Assembly (NCBI GenBank): GCA_963995525.1
Contig: OZ023208.1
Span: 22,566,620 to 22,630,619 of the forward strand
DNA from: Escarpia spicata
Lineage: Eukaryota; Annelida; Polychaeta; Sabellida; Siboglinidae
Direction of reading: 5' to 3'
DNA length: 64,000 bases
In this document: positions 31,801-42,382 of the stretch, one piece after another
How positions within the stretch are numbered: position 1 is the first letter of the stretch
How the letters are laid out: the number at the start of each line of letters is the position of its first letter
Notes under the pieces: generated by a model
Databases searched by the model: none
Seen by the model: the letters and a program-made list of their open reading frames with translations, nothing else
What the model was told of the DNA's origin: nothing
Translations under genes and position numbers: made by a program

Positions 31801-33925
31801 AAACGTGCCCTCCATTGTCAGCGATGACATACTTGTTGTAGTAGTGATACAAGCACCTCCACTGACATCAATGACATACTCCTTGTAGTAGTGATACAAG
31901 CGCCTCCACTGACATCGATGACATACTTGTTGTAGTAGTGACACAAGTGCCCCTCACTGACAATGATAACATACTTGTAGTTGTGACACGAGCGCCTCCA
32001 CTGACAACGATGACATACTTGTAGTTGTGACACAGCACCTCCACTGACAACGATGACATACTTGTTTTAGTAGTGACAGAAGTGCCCCCCTGACAGTGAT
32101 GACATACTTGTTGTAGTTGTGACACACAAGCGCCCCCAGTTGACGATGATGACATTTTGTTTTGGGGATATCTTGAGTTTGACGTGATGATCACTAGAAA
32201 AGTGTCGATTAAAGTTTGAAGACAACATTTACCGGAATCTGATCTTACTCAAGTTCCCACGCTTAAGTGTTGTCTGTATTAGATGACAACATCGTACTGT
32301 TTGTACCTCCATTGTCATCGATGACATACTTGTAGTTGTGACACAAGTGTCTCCACTGACAGTGATGACATACTTGTTGTAGTAGTAGTGACACACAAGC
32401 ACCCCCACTGACAACGATGACATACTTGTAGTTGACACACAAGCGCCCCCTGCTGACGACGATGACACATACTTGTTGTAGTAGTGACACACAAGCGCCC
32501 CCTGCTGACGACGACGAGGAAGGACCCGTGGACCCAGAGTTTGAGGAGCCTGCTGAGATGACACTGGACGAGTACCGACAAATGGAGCGCAAGAACCGCG
32601 TGCAGACAGAGTTCAAGATCCGACGCGCTGGCGAGGGAGTGGACGATGACCAGTGGAAGAAGACGTACGTGCTAAAGAAGACACCGCAGGAGGAGGAGGA
32701 GGAAGACGACGAATACGATGAGGAGGTAGGCTAGCGTCTGTCATCACTCAAATGTAGAATTTGTTCTCACTCACATAATGTCATTTACTCATGACATTTT
32801 GTGTACACTAAGTTTTCGAACCTGTTGGGAACATTTATTTTTTAATAAGCTAACATTGAACCTGTGTGTAATAAAAAAATGTGTCAGCTATCGATAGATA
32901 CCACATGTCTGTGTGTCGGTACTAGTGACAGAAGTGAAAATAGTTACTACAATATCGTTGGCTGGATTTTTGGCTCACTGCTGTTATGGTTCAGTGCTCT
33001 GTAACCACTTGTCTTATCAGATCTGGGGACCATTTCACTAAGCTCAAGGAAAGTCCACCATTAAACATTCCATTGTTAAATTTGAGGGGCTTTTATAAAT
33101 GCTGCATGCTGCCGTTATGTCGCTATGGACACTATTTCTGTGTCACACCGGTGAAAGTGTCCTTGTGAGACATCCTGGTGTAGATGATTGTCAGTATACA
33201 AGATCACTATTAAGGAGCACAATTTATCTTAAAGAGCAACATCAGGCTAAACACATTACGAATGTTAGTGAAATGTTCCCTGTTAAATCCTCTGCTCCTT
33301 CAGCTGTCTAACCACCTGTTGTTTTCTCCAGGAATATGAAGAACGTCACGGCAGAGCAAAGAACGTCCTTGACATTGAGATTACCTTTAGTGATAATCCA
33401 AGACGAGGCCGCGGACGAAGGGGTGGTGCTGGCGTTGGAGGTCGTGGTAGAGGTGGATTTGGAGGTCGGGGACGTGGTGGTAGCTTCGGAGGTCGAGGGC
33501 GTGAGGGTGGATTCGGAAGTCGTAGCGATCGTGAGGGTGGATTCGGAAGTCGTAGCGATCGTGAGGGTGGATTCGGAAGTCGTAGCGATCGTGAGGGTGG
33601 ATTCGGAAACCGTGAGGGTGGATTCGGAAGTCGTGACCATGAGGGTGGGTCCGGAAGTCGTGATGCTGAGGCTGGGGGTGGCTTTGGAGCTCCGCGTGGA
33701 GGTGGCGGCAGTCGTGGTGGCCGCGGTGGAGAGGGCGGTGGTTTTGGCAGCCGCGGTGGTGAAGGAGGTGGCTTTGGAGGTCCCCGGGGTGGCGGATACA
33801 GAGGTCGAGAGGGAGGTCGTGGCCGCGGTGGGCGTGATTCTCGTCCCCCTCGCAAGAGCGAAGAAGTCCCCAACGTGGAGGACGAGCAAGACTTCCCAAG
33901 CCTTGGGAAGGCCGTCACGTCGTAG
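16884..33925 (+). CDS. HABP4/SERBP1: HABP4/SERBP1-family RNA- and ribosome-binding protein, complete
   Basis: Family members are cytoplasmic/nuclear RNA-binding proteins that associate with ribosomes and mRNA. Exons: 16884-17133, 19567-19711, 29414-29581, 30132-30203 (4a) and/or 30324-30395 (4b), 31499-31579, 32482- or 32485-32725, 33332-33925 (TAG). Phases close with 4a, 4b or both (about 517 or 541 residues; human paralogues about 410). Supporting blocks: N-terminal YGIAVKNKYELF with DPLEILRLQEEAK; first RGG tract; KRDYERHSGSDKT; the HNWG exon(s); EMTLDEYRQME; EFKIRRAGEG and QWKKTYVL; then VLDIEITFSDNPRRGRG and a much enlarged C-terminal RGG/FG tract; last residues DEQDFPSLGKAVTS match the family's C-terminal FP motif. 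The tract has three identical 30-bp repeats coding GGFGSRSDRE. Introns are large and rich in transposons. Confidence 0.93.
17134..19566. other. Intron 1 of HABP4/SERBP1
   Basis: 2.4 kb without a recognisable gene. AT-rich, some short repeats of GGGAGTC/GGAGTCC at 17930-17970 and 18595-18660. No element ends identified. Confidence 0.5.
20372..21314. mobile_element. Non-autonomous pogo/Tigger-like DNA transposon
   Basis: Terminal inverted repeats CAGTCGCGCCTCGTTATAAC (left) and the reverse complement at 21294-21314 are flanked by TA dinucleotides at 20370-20371 and 21315-21316. The TIR type and the TA duplication fit the pogo branch of Tc1/mariner. Secondary internal copies of GCGTTATAAACGAGGCGCG lie near both ends. 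No transposase frame is present in the 943 bp. Confidence 0.8.
22062..22105 (-). terminator. Two histone-type 3' stem-loops after the transposase stop
   Basis: Read on the minus strand, 22105-22090 is GGCTCTCTTCAGAGCC and 22077-22062 is GGCTCTTTTCAGAGCC. The second is the exact consensus of the metazoan replication-dependent histone mRNA stem-loop (6-bp stem, UUUC-type loop). Flanks also fit: AACAAAC before each, AACCA after the second, and a purine-rich CAGAAGAG some 10 bases further, where a U7-binding element would be. The first begins 21 bases after the stop codon. Confidence 0.75.
22127..24063 (-). CDS. Mutator/Kolobok-like DDE transposase (probable frameshift near N-terminus)
   Basis: The minus strand has an open frame of nearly 600 residues ending in GEFYF and TAG at 22127-22129. 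Features in order: acidic N-terminal region; a Cys-rich motif CPVCQ followed by CTVCGHVC; WMDSPCIHQKTY; INVSYDATWMTRGHQS with the likely first catalytic Asp; VLSLYCHGC; VTVLSDGDAKTY with the likely second Asp; NPNESLHSVVW with the likely catalytic Glu; and a basic C-terminal helix rich in Lys/Arg. This arrangement matches the invertebrate Mutator-like transposase domain family. The true start is probably ATG at 24063 (MPKDRGVTQTTTRKFGS), in another frame; the two join near 23930 only with a one-base shift or a small intron, so the copy may be inactive. No such break is seen in the catalytic part. Confidence 0.8.
24110..24300 (-). promoter_or_regulatory. Candidate promoter of the transposase gene
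   Basis: Reading toward the ATG at 24063, the minus strand shows CCAAT boxes (GCAGCCAATCAGC near 24280 and GGCCAATGG near 24185) and between them CCTTATATGG (24236-24227), which fits both a TATA-like element and a CArG (SRF) consensus. Function is inferred from position only. Confidence 0.45.
24906..24985. mobile_element. pogo-like terminus remnant
   Basis: CAGTAGAACCTCATTATTAA resembles the pogo/Tigger terminal repeat, followed by internal AACCTGAATTGTAAGG-type sequence. No matching right end is seen nearby. Confidence 0.4.
25556..25690 (-). mobile_element. SINE-body fragment
   Basis: Shares TTCTTATA, GACTGCTNAAAGCACNTTACA, CCCCTGGNAGACC and GACTTCTCTGGGAAGC-type blocks with the copies at 11997-12226 and 49012-49135. 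The tRNA-like head is missing. Confidence 0.6.
26740..27430. repeat. Diverged tandem repeats, period about 165-175 bp
   Basis: Four units each start with a segment like TTAGCATAATNATNACAAAATGGCGGACATATTGAAT and go on to CATTATAACTNA and CACAATTTGNATAAT. Units lie near 26765, 26930, 27100 and 27270. They are inside the hAT-like element. Confidence 0.65.
29735..29945. repeat. Two-copy direct repeat, HABP4/SERBP1 intron 3
   Basis: About 95-bp copies share CTCCTTGTAGA, CTCTGAGAANNTAT/CCTGAGAACCTATC and CCCTCTGTAGCCCCTTTT. No coding role. Confidence 0.6.
30132..30203 (+). CDS. HABP4/SERBP1: HABP4/SERBP1 exon 4a (HNWG exon, copy a)
   Basis: 72-nt exon, TTTCAG|AGGTGTGAAAGC to GATATAGA|GTAAGT, coding GVKAVDKREGGGAHNWG and NVRDDIE. 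Matches human GLKHEDKRGGSGSHNWG. Its size, phase and sequence are paralleled by exon 4b, 120 nt downstream. Confidence 0.9.
30190..30302 (+). repeat. Three copies of the exon 4a 5' splice site
   Basis: The junction GGGATGATATAGA|GTAAGT is followed by a second copy (GCGATGGTGTAGA|GTAAGT near 30230-30250) and a third with a lost donor (GGGATGATATAGACCAAGT near 30278). Spacing is about 40 bp; the last coding bases are included. Confidence 0.85.
30324..30395 (+). CDS. HABP4/SERBP1: HABP4/SERBP1 exon 4b (HNWG exon, copy b)
   Basis: 72-nt exon, ATTTCAG|AAATGTGAAAGC to GACATTCA|GTAAGT, coding NVKATNKRDGGGAHNWG and STKDDIQ. Same length and same phase (2,2) as exon 4a. Both join correctly to exon 5, so either or both could be used. 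The intervening intron is 120 nt. Confidence 0.88.
30481..30645. repeat. Direct repeat copy 1 (about 150 bp)
   Basis: Contains ATCTTGAGTTTGACGTGATG, GATCACTAGAAAAGT and ACTCAAGTTNCC...CGCTTAAGTGTTGTC. A close copy lies at 32161-32310 in intron 5. Confidence 0.85.
31715..32484 (+). repeat. 45-48-bp array of copied 3' splice site before HABP4/SERBP1 exon 6
   Basis: About 14 units have the order CATACTTGTTGTAGTAG, TGACACAAGCGCC, then ACTGACAACGATGA. The last unit is the genuine acceptor and exon start (TTGTTGTAGTAG|TGACACACAAGCGCC then GCTGACGACGACGAGG). Each unit thus carries a poly-pyrimidine/AG and about 30 coding bases. A 150-bp foreign block (32161-32310) interrupts the array. Confidence 0.93.
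32161..32310. repeat. Direct repeat copy 2 inside the exon 6 array
   Basis: Near-identical to 30490-30645 (shared TTGACGTGATGATCACTAG and ACCGGAATCTGATCTTACTC). It sits between two splice-site units, so it was copied in after the array began. Confidence 0.85.
32478..32485 (+). promoter_or_regulatory. Tandem (NAGNAG) acceptor of exon 6
   Basis: TGTAGTAG allows exon 6 to start at 32482 or 32485. Both keep the frame and differ by one Ser (N-S-D-T versus N-D-T). Confidence 0.7.
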
Positions 33926-34425
33926 AGACGACAGCTACTGTGTGCTGCCTGCAGAGGCAGAGTTGCTGGTTCTTTAGGACTCGTATCTGAACTCTTGCAC
34001 TGACTTGCTGCATTGTAGGCGCACCCTCTACTTGGGTCTTTTTCTGCTCGGGCCGTCGCAGAATGGCAGAAACAGAGACTTGGTGTCACAAGGACCACCA
34101 CCGAGTGCTTATTGGCGGAACATTCAGATGTTAAGATACTAAAACTTGTACAGGTCCTCTAGAATGCTGTATATGTGGACATTTGTGGGATAGTTATATA
34201 CAGGTGTATACAATAATGCATAGTACCTACTGGTCGATTATTCAAACTGGTGGTGCTGTCTCAACAATGGGGCTGCTCGTGCCACATGCCAAGTAGACGT
34301 GATTTTTTTTACTAAAATGTGAGCCAGTTTTTTGTTTTGGTCTATTGGTTATGTATCAGCTGTACGTCTTGCATAGCTCAAGTGCACATTATCCTCATTG
34401 CATCGATGGTGATGTTTTCCTTTAC

Positions 34426-34431
34426 AATAAA
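34426..34431 (+). terminator. Poly(A) signal of HABP4/SERBP1
   Basis: AATAAA about 500 bases after the stop codon, the first clear hexamer in the 3' flank. Confidence 0.6.
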
Positions 34432-34998
34432 ATCTGATTAAGTGCTTCATTTGGTCTTTTTGTTGTCTTGCCGTATGTTCTTTTGCAGACTTGCGTTTGA
34501 ATAATGCTACAGCATTTGAATAAATTAATGTCGGCTCAGCCCTTGAACTATAAATCAATGCCAACTACCAAATAATCCTTACTTTGATCTTCTGCCAGCT
34601 ATGTTAAATACAAGACGTCATAGTTATATATATACCGGTATGTTATATACTGTGACATAGCATGTATACTCCCTATTTAGTCAAGAGTTCTGGTAGATAT
34701 ATTTAAACTCTGGCTATTTTTTTTATTTACCAATAAACATCAAAAAAGTTGTATTGATCTCAAGACAGAAATGTTTTCTTTGATTTATGGATTCATTTTA
34801 ATTTTTGGTACTGCAAGATAACTGTCCAGTTTCACATGAATACATTTTTTGAAGGCTTTGCATGTCCAGCACATTAGTGAAGCCTCCAGGAAGCAAACTT
34901 GTGTCTTGAGATCAATACGTGTACTCTGGATATTTCTCTATGCTAGAACCGAAATTTATCTCGGCCAGAACTCTCCCAAGAATTCTTTGGGTCTAATG
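34432..34998. other. Intergenic stretch
   Basis: AT-rich sequence after the HABP4/SERBP1 poly(A) signal; no gene or element end recognised. Confidence 0.5.
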
Positions 34999-35180
34999 GT
35001 ACCACTTGGCTATTTCAACAGTAGGGGGTAATTGTGTTGGTACTGTTTAGGCTATTTCAACAGTAGGGGGTAATTGTGTTGGTACTGTCGATGCTATTTC
35101 AACAGTAGGGGGTAATTAAGTTTGTACTGTCGAGGCTATTTCAACAGTAGGGGGTAATTGTGTTGGTACTGTCGAGGCAG
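34999..35180. repeat. Four-copy 43-45-bp tandem repeat
   Basis: Units contain GGCTATTTCAACAGTAGGGG and TAATTGTGTTGGTACTGTCG. No coding frame of note. Confidence 0.85.
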
Positions 35181-36179
35181 AAGAAACAGAATTCCAATGT
35201 TGATGTGGTACTCTGTTGCAGTATATGGATTGTAGATTGGCAGTCCTGCAGGCAATCAAGGCAGACACGACAACGAGCTACAGGGAGTTGGTCCATCTTG
35301 TTTTCAATAGTTTTCATAGTCGGGTTCGCTATGTATTTTTGCTGTTTTTTTGTGGAGCAAACACATTTTTTGAAACGTGGCAGGAACCCGAAAACCTACA
35401 TCTAGATACACAAATTGGGGGAAATTTATTTTTGGGGGCCATTTAAAAAGTATTGGTTTGTTAATTTAAAAAAAAACGTAAATATATGCCATGACATAAT
35501 GAATATCGGACGGAGGTGTTGGGATATCTTCACAAATTGACTGGCTGGTTATTTAAATCAAGAATGCCAATAGATGTTACCGTATGACTACCATGGCCAA
35601 ATGTGGCAAATCAATTGTTGCTGATGTCGTGAACTATTGTGGGATGCTTCGAAGCAACATTGTTGCCCTATATGGACGCGAGAATGGTGCGTACGTAGAG
35701 TAAGATGAGTTGACAAAGCCACTTGATAATTGACCAAGAGAGACGGTAAAATAAGTTGACAAAGCAGAGCGAAAATGATGCTACTGAATGGGTTTGCTTT
35801 AGTAGTCTAGTCAAATTTCTCACTAGTTTGCACACAGTACAGGGCACCATCATCTCTCCTGCACTGTCTCGACTTAAGGTAGAGCAGTTAATTTTGATAA
35901 TCTTCCCACCTACAAAAGTATTCAAACAAAATATTTTATTTTATAAACAGCATGACATGATAAACAAAGTGGGTAAATACAAATGTACATGTCGAGTATT
36001 TAAATAAACCTCTAAAAACTATAGTGCATGGAAATTAAAATGCGTGTGCTGTATGCCTGTAACAACAAACTGGTACCATGGTTACATTCCACTAGACTAG
36101 AAATAGATCCCCCACAATGTATGTGTAATGATGTAAGTAACGAAGAACAAAAGACTTGAATATGTACTGAATGGCTCCG

Positions 36180-36840
36180 GATGTTATTTTGAAACATTCT
36201 CGGATCATTCAAAGTTGCTACTACTATGCCTCTGAACTGTCTAGGTGGCATACGATACCCTGATTATCAGGCCAGAGACTGCAACATATATTAGTTAAAC
36301 ATACGATGTCATCAGTGTTGTATTATTATATAATTATGTCTCCCCGAAAACAACATGTTAGTTACAATATATTATGCTATCACTGTAGGGCATACTATCA
36401 CAGTATTCTATAATTATGAGGGTTTTTTAAGTCTCCCTGAAAATATTTTGAAACAATCTTTGATCATTCAAAGTTGTTACTATTGTGCCTTTGAACTGAA
36501 GTGGCATAAGATGTGATCATCGGGTCAGAGACTGTAACGTACTAGTTACAACCTATTATGTTACCATTGTAATATTGTATTATTCTATAATTAAGAACTG
36601 TTTTTTGTTTTATTTTGATATTTTTTTCAATCAAATTTGCTACTACTTTGCCTTTGAACTTTCTAAATCAGCATGTGATATTATGATTATCGGGCCATAT
36701 ACTGCAACATGTTAATTACAACATGCTGCTACTGTAATATTGCTTTAGTCTATAATTATGAGGTTTTGTTTTATCATTCAAAGTTGCCTTTAAACTTCCA
36801 AAGTAACATATGATAGTATGGTTGTCAGAGATATATAATT
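36180..36840. repeat. Diverged tandem repeats, long period
   Basis: Four decayed units share GATCATTCAAAGTTGCTACTA, TTTGAACTNTCTAA, and GATTATCGGGCCAGAGACTG, followed by ACATGTTAGTTACAA. Period is about 150-250 bp. Confidence 0.6.
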
Positions 36841-37229
36841 ATATTATGTTATCACTCAATGGCAGTGATTACTCATCACTTGCAGTATGTTTTATATGTC
36901 AACTGGCAAACCGGCCAAAACAGGATTTCTTTTTAAGTCTTCCTCCCCCAAAAAATTATTATTTCTCCCAAAATCATCTTGTGGTGTTATCGACTCTAAG
37001 CCTAGTTGGCCTTTCTCTTCTTTTTTTGTAATGTTCTCTTATAGAAATCCATGCGATGTCTATCTACTTACTCTTTGATACAAACAATTGAATTTGTATT
37101 CTTTTGGTTAATTCTTAACATGAAGGTGTTTATCATTACTTGTATGTAAACTGTTCAACTTATATGTACACATGATGTATATTATGATATGCATTCATAC
37201 TCTAGTAATATTTACATGTACTTATTTTT

Positions 37230-38560
37230 TTAAACTTTTGAACACAAATCAATCCTTTGTTACTGGTGTTGTACCTGATAATTTAAAAATCGCAAAAATA
37301 ATTCCAGTTTATAAATCAGAAAATATTAATGTGTTTAATAACTACATACCAATAAGTACTTTACCAACACTTTCTAAAATAATGGAAAAAAATTGTATGT
37401 AACAGATTGGTAATATATTTAGAGAATTATAATATACTATATAAACATCAATATGGATTTCGGCCGAAACATTCCACTATTCACCCAATATTGCACTTAC
37501 TTAAAGACATTGCAGATGCAAATGACAAAACCACCAAAGATATTACATTGGCTGTGTTTCTTGACGTATCTAAGGCGTTTGATACAATTAACCATGACAT
37601 TTTGTTGTATAAGTTCAATCATTATGGTATCAGAGGAATTTGCAATTACCTCTCTCATCGTAAACAATATATTAAAACAAACAATTGCAAATCTCCACTG
37701 ATCAATATAACACATGGACTACCACAAGGATCCATATTAGGACCTGTGCTTGTTCTTTTATATTAACGACAGTGAATTCTAGTTCTCTAAACTTGTTTTC
37801 CATTGCAGCTAATACCACCATTTACCAATCAGCATATGATATCAAAAATTTAGTTATAAAAGTGAATCAAGAATTAAAACAATTATACAACTGGTTGTGT
37901 AAACAATAGCATTTAAATAATGAATTCATCAACCAGGTTGGCAAGTATAAAAATGACAAATGTTAAATTCCTTGGACTGTATATAAATAAGCATTTAACA
38001 TGGAAAGAACACGTAAACATAATTAGTTCCAAAATATCTAGAGCCATTTTTGCAATAAATAGAGCGAAATATTTCTTACCTCATAAATAATTAAACTCAT
38101 TACACTTTAATTCACAGTCGCATAGTACATATATGGTATACAAGCATGGGGTAATGGAAACAAGATATAAATTTTATAAAAACGTGCTTTAACAATAATT
38201 AATAAAAAAGGATGTAGGAGTCGTACTGATCCCATATTTAAGTATGAAAAAATACTAACAATTTCAGATGTATATAAACTACAGGGCTCAATATTTATGT
38301 ATGACTTTAAACATGATTTATTACCCAAGTCATTTACAAATTTTGCGATCAAAAAGACGAGACAAAAGTGTAAGAATAACCAGACAATGCAGCCTTCTTG
38401 TTAGAGACGCCTAGAACACATTTTTCGTCTAAACTGCTTAAACACAATTTCACAAGAATCTGGAACAATATAGATGAAAAAATAAGAAACACTAAACACG
38501 GTAAAGTTTAGACACATGTTGTATGCTTCTACTTAAATACATATCTCCGTCAAGTGAATA
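37230..38560 (+). pseudogene. Degenerate non-LTR retrotransposon (Jockey/CR1-like reverse transcriptase)
   Basis: Readable blocks: VVPDNLKIAKIIPVYKSEN (37267-37323), then after stops YGFRPKHSTIHPILHLL, LAVFLDVSKAFDTINHDIL (reverse-transcriptase motif A), LPQGSILGPVL (motif B). Motif C is decayed (AANTTIYQS in place of an AD-D core). Many stops and frameshifts follow. Inactive relic. Confidence 0.8.
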
Positions 38561-39560
38561 ATTATTGTTTAAAGATGTTCAGAATTAAACTGATTCAATG
38601 AAAATCTACCTTTGTAAGTCTACTACCGGTTTTTTTACACTGCTTTGTAAACCAAGTAAAAATGTTTGGATTGTGTCTCTATTCACTTACATATATTTCA
38701 ATGGATCAAACTTCTCAGTTCGTTGTCATATCACCAGCAACAGCACATACTACGTTACATAATACTCCTGTTTAATATCAACCGCCTTGACAAATTCTGG
38801 TCAACCCAGGAGATACTATACAACTATGAAGCCCCATTAATATTAAATACTGGAACTGGAAACCACAAACTTTTAATAGAAGATCTGATCATTGATGAAC
38901 CAAGAGGATCCTGTGATCAGAACAGTCCTAAGGTAACCTAAGGTAATATTACCGGTAAGATACCTTTCAATGAGTCTCCGAGAGGTGGGCTGGTGATGAA
39001 TTTTAGTGATTCGTTTAACATGATTTTGATGATTGTTGTGATTTAGTAATCATAGAGTAATGATAATTTGCTTTAAATGATGTCACTGGAAGACAGCTTT
39101 TAGCCAAGTGACATCCATACAATGTAACATTTCCGTTTGTAAGATAGGTATGTGTAACTGTGTTACGTTATAAAATAAATAAAGTTACTAAAGAACCAGT
39201 GTCGGAGCACTCTCCCCTGTCCACCAGCATAACAAAGCATGTACATATATAATATGGGTTGGTAGTGTAATGTGTATGGCTGTTTTTGGCTTTAAAAAAA
39301 CTTTCCACTAGATAATTCAGGTCAATGATTACTTCAGGAATCTAAGAGTTTAGTGATGTTAAGTACTTGGCCTACTTTTTGTGTGGAATTTTCAATGAGT
39401 CTCCCAAATTTGTTATGGAACTCCTGCCCTCCTGGAAAATCCTGAGATTGCCGGGATGTTTTTGGTGAGAAGGAATACCATCTCTAGTGTAGGAGATTCA
39501 AATATGACAGGAAGAGAAGTAGTCTAGTGTGGAGATGAACCTGCATCTCAAGTTGCTTTA

Positions 39561-41915
39561 AGCTGGGGCCAACTCTTCCCCACAGAGCGAAAGGGGCAAG
39601 ACAAGAGGACAAAAGAAAAACTCCCAGGAGGCAACCCCGGGCATATAAATCGGTCACGTCTTGTTGCGTTGTTGTTGTTGTGTCATAGTTGTTTCATGTT
39701 CCCTTGGGCTGCGGCATCCTCTGCTTCTTTGGCAAGGCCGTCGATAAAATTTTACTTGTCAATTTTTCCGCTTTTCTTGACCACTCTGTTTGTCTCTGCA
39801 TACTGTTCCTGGGCTGCTGCTTTCACTGCCCTAGTTTGGCTGTTGTTAATTGCACCTTTCTTTTCCTTCCTCACTTGCACTTTGTTGACATTCGTTTACA
39901 GCATAAATATATTCCTTTATTTGTAAGTTCAACCATGCCAAAACAAGGATTGCTGGTCTCCTGTCAACCGCGACCCGTTTTGACAAAGTGCTCGTGTGCC
40001 GGTGATGACATCACGGATCCAGGGTGAGCTTATTACGCCTTATAGCCTTGTATTGTTCATGAAAGTATATCGATTGATTTCAGAGTTTTTACACTGTCTC
40101 AGTGTCTATACGAAGCGTTGTGTTATTGCAGGGGCCTGTCGTACACTGGCTGGTTGCACCACCCACACACCCCATCGCACTGCACTTGCCTTTACTGTGG
40201 TAACATTTAGTAGTTATAAGGCAGTCGGTTCTTTGCAATACATTTTGACAAATTACTAAATACTTTTTGTTCTGCTTACACCTGCTAACAGCGGTAACAT
40301 GTTGTGGCAGTCACGCAGTGCGAGTCCTGTGCAAGGGGAGCAGTCAAGCCAGGAGATAAATATGACATTCAATACAATACAATACACCTTCTCCAACTTG
40401 CAGGTAACATGTGTCGCCGGTGCAGGTAAATTACTATGACTGACTTTGGCACATTGCCAATGCTTCCGTCTATAAATGCTGTCAACAGGGTGTGCTTTCA
40501 GTCATCGAGCACGAGCACCGATTTCCCGGACGACCAACCTGCTTTCTTCACTGCGGGCAGAAGACGCGAAAAAAGCAGGGCCGCATCGGTGAGTGGAGCT
40601 TGAATTGCTCTGCTGCTTTACTGCTTGCATTCCAGTAATGTCACGTTGCTTATTTTCACTATTATTATATATCAAAACCTTTTGCTTATATTAATATGCT
40701 TTATACTGCATATGTTGACACCTTGCACTTCCTGTTGTGTTGCTGCCTTGATAGAGTAATTGCATTTGTATCGTACAATGCTTGCTATTTCATGTGCATG
40801 CTCCAGCTTGTCACTTTTGGTTGCCTTGACAGCGTAATTACATTGTATTGTAGAATGGATGCTAAAGTCAAGTTTTCTGTTTATGTGTATTTTCACTGCG
40901 GTGGCATATTTCAACACCTTGTTCTTATTAAGGTTGAATTCAATTAGACATTACAGGACAATACAGAAACCCTGGCCAATGTTCTATGGCAGTACTAAAT
41001 TGTCTTTCACTGCCATTTATTCCATGCAAGTAATGTAATAATTTCTGCTTGCTCTTATGTGACACTGCCCTGCATTAGTATTCAATGCTTGCTACGTTAA
41101 CTTTTGTCTGTGTGTATTTTCACAGCTGCCCTATGCTGCACAATTTGACAAATTGCATGTATATCATACTTTTCTGTAACACAGCTTGATGCTTTGTGTA
41201 AATATATGCCTGTACGTATGCATGTTTTGAAATTGTTGTGCACGAATCATGGTGAAAACAAGAAAAAAACACCAACAAATATGCCAATAGTGGTGAAAAA
41301 GAAAATACTCCAAAAATATGCCAATTGTGGTGAGAGAAAAAAGTCTACCTCACTGTCTTGTACGAGGGTTCGACTCCATCCCAAGGTAAACAATGCAATT
41401 GCCAGTGCAAAGTGGGCAAATCACCTCATGGCCCTGCAAGACAGTGAGTTAATTTTTTAATTTAATTACTTAAAATTAAACCGATTATTCCATTTTATTA
41501 TTCCTAACAAGCTACCAAAAATGCCCGCGAGTGACAAAATATGCCATATTTATAGACATTACACTAGTGTCAGCCTACCGTAGGCCTACCGTCCAAATAG
41601 CTAAAGTACTCGACATGTTTTCTGATTTTTGTAATGATTTGTTCAATAATCACACGTGCAGACCTTGTCATCAAAGCATTCTGACCAGTTCTAGTCATTC
41701 TAGCCACCACCACAATTTTTTTTAAAGTAGACACGGGAATCTGGCATGACCTTTCGAGTCTCCCGCAACAAGACATGACCGATTCTGGTACTTTTACACG
41801 CCTCGGGGTGCCCCCAGCGAGTTTTTCTTTTTTCTTTTGTCCCCTCTTGTCTTGCCCCTTAATAAAATTTATTTTTCCCCTTTTGCCCCCTCGTGGGGAA
41901 GATTTAGCCCCAGCT
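39561..41915. mobile_element. Element with long terminal inverted repeats, about 2.35 kb
   Basis: 39561-39668 (AGCTGGGGCC, CTTCCCCAC, GGGGCAAGACAAGAGG, ACAAAAGAAAAA, CGGTCACGTCTTGTTGC) is matched by the reverse complement of about 41760-41915 with small insertions. The body has internal direct repeats (about 40680-40960) and a short frame MPKQGLLVSCQPRP at 39935. No known transposase is recognised. Target duplication is not clear. Confidence 0.7.
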
Positions 41916-42382
41916 TGCGTGCAGTCTTGCATTTATTATTTCCTTCTTTGTCACTGTTAGGTCGTTACACTTGCATTGTGAGAACTGTGAAGTTGTCTTC
42001 ACAAGAGTAACATATCTGCTTGCTAAACAATGTCTACTTTAACGTTGTCATCCAGTGTTCATAATACACCGCGCAGAATGTATGAGGCGGATCGCCATGT
42101 GTAGCCGCTGTGTTGTTATTCATACATGTTGTAACCAACTAACATACGTCTCACACAACTGTGCAACCATAGTATGTTGTCAACAAAACACACAGGTGGG
42201 CTAATGTTCCTGTGCTTCACCACATGTCCAATTGCTCCAATCACATTTACTGCAATATCCAGTCACATCTGCTGTAATGGCTGGTCACAGGACATTGTGT
42301 AGCACACATCTTGCGGTGACGTTTCTGCCCGTGCTTTCTTTCTTGACGGTCACAGTGTACTATCAATGTTTGTCACAGACTC

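Noticed and set aside
33308..34101. Antisense Pro-rich, Thr/Ser-rich and collagen-like frames
   Set aside because: Shadows of the sense RGG exon of HABP4/SERBP1.
36810..37078. Small hydrophobic open frames
   Set aside because: No similarity, poor codon usage, in decayed repeats next to a LINE relic.
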